Below the pieces are notes generated by a model. That model did not search any database and was not told the DNA's origin. It saw only the letters and a list, made by a program, of their open reading frames with translations. The position numbers and the translations under genes were made by a program. Below are positions 58,165 through 64,000 of a stretch of 64,000 nucleotides of DNA, in pieces; position 1 is the first letter of the stretch; every line of letters starts with the position of its first letter. The stretch comes from Dastarcus helophoroides (taxonomy: Eukaryota; Arthropoda; Insecta; Coleoptera; Bothrideridae), in the NCBI GenBank assembly GCA_028583605.1, contig CM053329.1, forward strand, positions 1,116,001-1,180,000. The letters run 5' to 3'.

Positions 58165-58384
58165 GCAGCGGTGGGATTCCCCTCTGTTTTCCGAAATTTT
58201 CGCAAAAAGTGCAATGGAAACATTTGTTGTGGAGATTGTGAAATCTGTAGGCAGTACCAAAGTGATTCCTGTGAAATCGCTCTCCCTCTACTTCGTTCGG
58301 AAATTAAAAAAAAATAAATGGTTAAATCAGGTAGTAAAAAAGCGAGTTTTAATGGTTAGATCGGCCAGAACTGGTAAGAGTTGA
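58140..58384 (+). pseudogene. Start of an unknown retroelement-type ORF, frameshifted
   Basis: Directly after copy A, an ATG at 58140 opens MEEEHESNSSGGIPLCFPKF, then the frame stops at about 58241. A different frame continues smoothly with VEIVKSVGSTKVIPVKSLS and KKRVLMVRSARTGKS to a TGA at 58382-58384. The basic C terminus and position after a conserved leader would suit the first ORF of a retroelement, but I recognise no domain. A longer overlapping frame (57907-58317) is judged less likely because it runs through the leader. Confidence 0.35.
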
Positions 58385-59934
58385 TTGTTTTATTTTTTTG
58401 TCACTGATGTCCATAATTGGATTGACAATGGATCTTCTACTTAAGAAATTGGGCAATACTTAGAAATGATTTCTTTAAAGCTTTGTTGCTTTCTTGATGA
58501 AGTTTTAGTTTGTATTTTTTTTTAATTTTACTCTGTTATCTACCGCATAGGTAAGCAATTAATCAGCTCTGTTGAAAAGTTTACGTACTGGATGGAGTAC
58601 GTAAAGTACGCATGATTTGACCGAATTAATTGTTTTCAAAATAAAGGAAGGTAAAGATGAAGAAAGTGTCGCTAAGCTCAATTCTAATTCTGTCACCGAT
58701 TGCCTACTTAAATTTGATACCTAAACAAACCATTCAGGGTGTTAGGTCAACAAACTATATGAGATTTGTCTCTTGGTCGGTCTGACGACTGCAGGGAGTA
58801 TCGCTATGTTGGTTGGCGTTGCCTCGCCCGTTACGAAATTTCCACATAGCAGTAAAGAAGAAATTAATTTACTAAAACAGAGTAACATTTCGTTCAATCG
58901 GTACTAGTCAAATGCAATTTTTGTTTTTTAAAATATTTTGTGAAATAAAGCAGAACGTAACAATCCAGTAAAATTTACCACTGAATCCGATAAAAGAATC
59001 ACGATTCCTTTCATTGAATCGGTAGTAGTTTTTTACGCCTTTCATGGATAAGGGACCGAATGTGTCATTTAATGTCTGAAACACTTTCGTTGGCTCGTTT
59101 TTAAAGTAAACAAACACAGCCGCACGGCTGGGTATAATCTTGGGTGTAATATTTCTTATTTCGAAACGCATTCTATACCGAAGAAGAGCCGAAGTTAAAA
59201 ACATAGTGCAATTTATTTTATTTGACCTCCAGTTTGGTTCCTGCTATAAATTTACTATGACGTATTCATTGGTCATGCCCTACATTAAAAACCTAAATCG
59301 CTGGATGCGATAATGGACGAGGGTAACAAATAGTTGTTTCTTTTATACCGACACCTTGACAAAATTGCACACACATGCTAAAGTGGGTTTTCAGAGGGAC
59401 ATATCTTGTTTTGGTATCCCTAAATTTATGGCAATAGATTGTAGTGCAAACAAGTGCAATTTTTCCTGTTTGAAAATTTTTGGATGTTTCCTGATATACA
59501 TGGGGCAAACAGTCAAATCTAACGTATAGCTTTATGAGCTTGATTTGAGTTAAGGATTGGCCGAGGGTTATGTAAAAAGATCACTAAGTAATAAAAATTA
59601 CTAGTCAAAAGTGATAAATAATAATATTTTACAAGAGTTAAAAAAACTAATAAAATTGGTGATTTTGTATTGCCCTATAGAAAAAAAGAAGCTCACATTA
59701 ACAAAAAAAAAAAGTAAGTTTTGCATATCTGAGATTTTACGAATAAAAACGTTTAGACATTTGTATGCATAAAATAGTGAAGGCTGAAAGAAAAAAGGGG
59801 GCTGGAAAATGCAGTTATGAACTATGGTCATTGGCAATAGATATTGTGAGCATACTGGAGTTTTTGGAAAGAATGGCATGTTTCAGCTTTATTCTGTTTT
59901 TGTTCTATTGATGGCAAAAAAAAAAAATGTATTA
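58385..59934. other. Unassigned DNA with two unidentified frames
   Basis: Minus-strand frames 59204-58908 (MFLTSALLRYRMRFEIRNIT...) and 59508-59293 (MPHVYQETSKNFQTGKIALV...) are not low-complexity and may be old coding sequence, but I recognise neither and see no splice context. The remainder is AT-rich. Confidence 0.35.
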
Positions 59935-59947
59935 ACCAACTGCCATA

Positions 59948-61690
59948 GGTTACCGTTATGTTTTAGGCATTTCGAAGAAGGCTTTACTGTAGTACATTAA
60001 CGACGATTTGGTTACCGTTATGTTTTATGCATTTCGAAGATCGAAGATGGCTTTGCTGTAGTACATTAACGACCATTTGGTTACCGTTATGTTTTAGGCA
60101 TTTCGAAGAAGGCTTTACTGTAGTACATTAACGACGATTTGGTTACCGTTATGTTTTATGAATTTCGAAGATCGAAGATGGCTTTGCTGTAGTACATTAA
60201 CGACCATTTGGTTACCGTTATGTTTTAGGCATTTCGAAGAAGGCTTTACTGTAGTACATTAACGACGATTTGGTTACCGTTATGTTTTATGCATTTCGAA
60301 GATGGCTTTGCCATAGTACATTAACAACGATTTGGTTACCGTTATGTTTTGAACATTTCGAAGAAAGCTTTGCCATAGTACATTAACGACGATTTGGTTA
60401 CCGTTATGTTTTATGCATTTCGAAGATGGCTTTACTGTAGTACATTAACGACGATTTGGTTACCGTTATGTTTTATGCATTTCAAAGATGGCTTTACCGT
60501 AGTACATTAACGATGATTTGGTTACCGTTATGTTTTATGCATTTCGAAGATGGTTTTGCCATAGTACATTAACAACGATTTGGTTACCGTTATGTTTTAT
60601 GCATTTCGAAGATGGCTTTACCGTAGTACATTAACGATGATTTGGTTACCGTTATGTTTTATGCATTTCGAAGATGGTTTTGCCATAGTACATTAACAAC
60701 GATTTGGTTACCGTTATGTTTTATGCATTTCGAAGATGGCTTTACCGTAGTACATTAACGATGATTTGGTTACCGTTATGTTTTATGCATTTCGAAGATG
60801 GCTTTACCGTAGTACATTAACAACGATTTGGTTACCGTTATGTTTTATGCATTTCGAAGATGGCTTTACTGTAGTACATTAACGATGATTTGGTTACCGT
60901 TATGGTTTATGCATTTCGAAGATGGCTTTACCATAGTACATTAACAACGATTTGGTTACCGTTATGTTTTATGCATTTCGAAGATGGCTTTACCATAGTA
61001 CATTAACAACGATTTGGTTACCGTTATGTTTTATGCATTTCAAAGATGGCTTTACCGTAGTACATTAACGATGATTTGGTTACCGTTATGTTTTATGCAT
61101 TTTGAAGATGGCTTTGCCATAGTACATTAACAACGATTTGGTTACCGTTATGTTTTATGCATTTCGAAGATGGCTTTACCGTAGTACATTAACGATGATT
61201 TGGTTACCGTTATGTTTTATGCATTTCGAAGATGGCTTTACCGTAGTACATTAACAACGATTTGGTTACCGTTATGTTTTATGCATTTCGAAGATGGCTT
61301 TACTGTAGTACATTAACGATGATTTGGTTACCGTTATGTTTTTTGCATTTCGAAGATGGCTTTGCCGTAGTACATTAACGACGATTTGGTTACCGTTATG
61401 TTTTACACATTTCGAAGATGGCTTTGCCATGGTTCATTATCAATGATTTGGTTCCCGTTATGTTTTGAACATTTCGAAGATGGCTTTGCCATAGTACATT
61501 AACGACGATTTGGTTACCGTTATGATTTACACATTTCGAAGCATGGATTTTTCCATGGTACATTATTAACGATTTGGTTCCCGTTATATTTTAAACATTT
61601 CGAAGCATGGGTTTTCCATGGTACATTATTAACGATTTGGTTCCCGTTATGTTTTTAAACATTTCGAAGCATGAGTTTTCCATGATCCAT
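59948..61690. repeat. 62-bp minisatellite array
   Basis: About 28 tandem units of TTGGTTACCGTTATGTTTTA...TTTCGAAGATGGCTTT...GTAGTACATTAACGACGAT. Early units carry a 6-bp insertion (GATCGAAGATGG). In the middle (about 60500-60800) units alternate between ACCGTAG...CGATGAT and GCCATAG...CAACGAT, giving a 124-bp higher-order repeat. Units diverge toward the right end. A non-coding satellite. Confidence 0.95.
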
Positions 61691-61860
61691 TAACAATGAT
61701 TGGTTTCTGGTGGATATGGGTCAGCATCTCCCATGGAAATAAACAACGATTGGTTTCTAACGTGCATGGGTCAGCATACTCCCATGGAAATTAACAACGA
61801 TTGGTTTCTGATGTGCATGGGTCAAAATACTCCCGTGGAAATTAACATGTATGTATTTAA
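61690..61860. repeat. Second-type tandem units next to the minisatellite
   Basis: Three units of about 55 bp, ACAACGATTGGTTTCT...GCATGGGTCAGCATACTCCC...ATGGAAATTA. They share the AACGATTGGTT word with the 62-bp unit, so the array seems to have evolved a shorter variant at its edge. The frame at 61700-62236 running through them is an artefact. Confidence 0.8.
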
Positions 61861-62029
61861 AACATTTCGGATCATGGAATCAACGTACTTTCATGGTAAA
61901 CAAATTATTTTTCCTAAACAAAATGTTTGTTTTTCTTCGTTTAGTCGAAAAGGAAGAAATGTATTGACTTTGATTTGTTTGGTAATGACAAGGTATGTTC
62001 CGAGAGCGAAACATCCGTCAGGTTGGCCG

Positions 62030-62325
62030 TGTAAGCAACCAGAGTTGGCCCGCATTGTTTATATTTCGTGGCGCCAATCACCAGGAAAGAATTCCAATCT
62101 CAGCTTGTCCCGGCTGCGGGGGACACTCTCCCAGCGTCACTCGGGCCTGGCGGAAGTGGATTGTTATTTCGATATTCCTGTTCAATTAATCGATACATCG
62201 TTACCTGTTTTAACATTCGTTCAATTAATATTTTGAAGTGTGTGTTACCTTTTATTATCGTTATAATTTGTGTGTCGCTACCGTTATTAGTGTTTAAATT
62301 ATGGAGGAGGAACACGAATCTAACA
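62030..62325 (+). repeat. 296-bp 5'-anchored repeat, copy B
   Basis: Matches copy A (57869-58164) with no difference noticed, and ends four to five bases after GAATC of the reading frame start, where copy A continues into the ORF. Its identical left end and 4.16-kb spacing point to recent duplication. Confidence 0.9.
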
Positions 62326-62359
62326 ATATATTTATTCACTCACTTACTTGGATAATCCC

Positions 62360-64000
62360 AATCAGTGATGGCGCCAAGAGTGCCCCCTAGTGTCCGACCG
62401 AAACTGGTTTTTGCGATCGAATTTCGGCAACCGTCTTAGTTTCGGCCGAAACCGAAACCTTCTTACAAGGATCACGTTTTGAAGGAAAAATAAAGAAAAC
62501 GTTATTATAATCAGTCAGTTTTAATTTTTTTCTTTAAATCACATAGCTTTAAAAATGCTTTAAATAATAACTTAAAGACTTACCTAATATCAGAATAGTT
62601 ATAGGTAAGTACTTAATATTTAAATAATAAACAAAACAATATAAATCACTTTTATCTTAGAACCAAATTAACTTCTAAACTTAATTCGTCATTTTGTATG
62701 ACACTAGAACCAAAAACAAAAGCTAAACGACTTAATGATAAACTAATCGCAATCGTAATATTGCAAAACGCGATGACTAGATACTAATAATTTCAAGTAG
62801 GTATCTGTAATTGTTATTTCTTATTAATATTCATAGTTAAACAATCTTATATTATAGGTAAGAAACAATAGTTTATCAACATTTTCGCCTCTCAGATTGC
62901 TCCTTCTGTCTGAATAAATTTGTCCAGCAGAACTAAATAATTGTTTACTGGAAACACTGGTCGGTGGAGCTGATAAAAATTTTAGTACCACCTTTTTTAA
63001 AGGCAGAAATGGACTAGAATCCTAGTAAGAATAAATATCTGCAATTCTCTGTAACCTAGGCTCTGACAAGTAGGCTTGAATAGTTAGCTTAATTTGGGAT
63101 AAACAATCACTGTTCTCCACACCAGAGGTTTCTATTAAGTTAAAAGAAAATTTATCATGGGCGTCCTACAGCCCTTCTGCTTTTTCGGAAGACGCTATTC
63201 TAATAAGATGGCTGTGGTTCTCCAAAATGACAGTTTTCACTTATTGTATCGCTAACATCGTCCGTGCAAATCCTCAAATGGTTTTCTATTTCCAAATTGG
63301 CAATGTCAACTTCATCAGAATTCAGATATGTTCTTTTAAGTGTTGAACTTATTAGAGCAGGATGTCCTTTGACCTATGCAAATCATCGATTCATTGATTC
63401 ATGCAACCGTGTTTTCATGTTTCTCATTATTTTGCTTTCATTTTCGTCTCTAGTTTGCAGCTTTCTATTTAATAGTGATATCAAAGAAATGCATGCGTTA
63501 TCATATGACAGATCAAGTGTAGCTTCATAAAAAAAATTTAGTACTTCAGTAAAATTCTTTACAATTTCCCAGTCCGAAGGCGAAAGAATGTCAATACGGC
63601 CATATTCCAAGCTGTATACATTTATAGCAGATAACATGTTGTAAGTACTGTTCCATCTAACTTCAATATCTTGAATTAAAGAGTGCACTGGTAATCCGCA
63701 ATGATTTTGACATTCAGCCAAATTTCTAGAAGCCTGCTCGCTTCGTTTTCCTCCTCCGAAAACAATGCATCTTTTACTACCAACTGTAATGAGTGTGACA
63801 TGCAGCCTAAAGATTCAAATTGACCCCGCATAGCGCTGACTATATTTTTTGAATTGGCACGCAAAAGTAGAAATTTTATTACCGATATTTCATTTGTCTA
63901 TCATTTCTCGTAATTTTTCTTCAATATATGATCGGGTGTGGTCATTCTCAAGTACTTGAGCACCTATTATAACTTTGAGGCGTTTTGATCCAACCATAAA
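62360..64000 (-). mobile_element. hAT transposon, 3' portion (runs off the window)
   Basis: The minus strand carries an hAT transposase (see next entry). Downstream of its C terminus, about 62361-62475 has terminus-like sequence, CAGTGATGGCGCCAAGAG and repeated CCGAAAC/GTTTCGG words, as seen at ends of some hAT elements. The other end is outside the window, so the terminal repeat and duplication cannot be checked. Confidence 0.7.
62870..64000 (-). pseudogene. hAT transposase (zinc-finger BED type), partial and interrupted
   Basis: In order on the minus strand: 64000-63865 HTRSYIEEKLREMIDKWNIG. Then 63864-63676 SLGCMSHSLQLVVKDAL, the conserved C..H.L.L motif. Then 63721-63383 GLPVHSLIQDIEVRWNSTYN, the TRWNSTY-like block with W, and LDLSYDNACISLIS. 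The C-terminal dimerisation region lies at about 63000-62880: FLSAPPTSVSSKQLFSSAGQ followed by IYSDRRSNLRGENVDKL. The frame changes between 63721 and 63676 and stops occur between 63380 and 63010, so the copy is probably inactive. Its N-terminal BED finger lies beyond the window. Confidence 0.85.

Noticed and set aside
59948..61690. CRISPR-like regular array
   Set aside because: Units are contiguous tandem repeats with no unique spacers, in eukaryotic DNA.
61700..62236. 178-codon frame
   Set aside because: It is made of tandem-repeat translation followed by the leader of repeat copy B; no domain.

Overview
The window looks like AT-rich nuclear DNA from an insect, possibly a beetle with a large, repeat-swollen genome. 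The reasons are a spliced CYP6-type cytochrome P450 and a mixture of insect-type mobile elements: BEL/Pao, Jockey-like, R4-like, Penelope-like, hAT, Tc1/mariner-like and Mutator-like sequences, plus many long foldback elements. The species assignment is inference. No operons, rRNA, tRNA or CRISPR array were seen.

Host gene. One gene is well supported: a CYP6-like P450 on the minus strand (45900-52752). It has three coding exons with consistent phase that sum to 516 codons (515 residues plus stop). Intron 1 is only 51 bp and lacks an in-frame stop. Intron 2 is about 5.25 kb and is filled with foldback elements and AT-rich degenerate repeat. A weak candidate terminal exon at 24484-24648 and a broken THAP domain at 29405-29631 are the only other non-retroelement coding traces.

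Layout. 1-5.9 kb: a hairpin MITE, an old BEL/Pao pol remnant (minus), a 5'-anchored repeat copy and a Penelope-like GIY-YIG remnant. 5.9-14.4 kb: a complete-length BEL/Pao element (minus, 6290-14355) with 1005-bp LTRs, a 5-bp target duplication CAAGG, and visible PBS and PPT. It sits inside the C-terminal coding region of a non-LTR element whose frame resumes exactly on the far side. Its LTRs are almost identical, yet gag-pol carries many lesions. 15.7-16.4 kb: a 210-bp direct repeat joined to a well-formed hammerhead ribozyme; one repeat copy begins at the predicted self-cleavage site. 17.3-22.9 kb: a Jockey-like fragment, a Tc1-like remnant, an hAT-like non-autonomous element with an 8-bp TSD, and a Penelope-like element with an inverted partial copy of its own 3' end. 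23-34 kb: mostly AT-rich, with repeat fragments, foldbacks, a THAP trace and a second hammerhead-like motif. 34.1-37.3 kb: a decayed non-LTR element with a restriction-like endonuclease. 38.2-45.1 kb: a mariner-like fragment, two foldbacks and a minus-strand Jockey-like element. 45.9-52.8 kb: the P450. 53.7-56.5 kb: a Mutator-like element and a MITE. 57.8-62.4 kb: two identical 296-bp repeat copies flanking a 62-bp minisatellite. 62.4-64 kb: an hAT transposase running off the edge.

No new multi-gene system is evident. The most unusual signals are the hammerhead ribozyme/direct-repeat junction, the inverted Penelope arrangement, and the young-LTR/old-coding contradiction in the BEL element.
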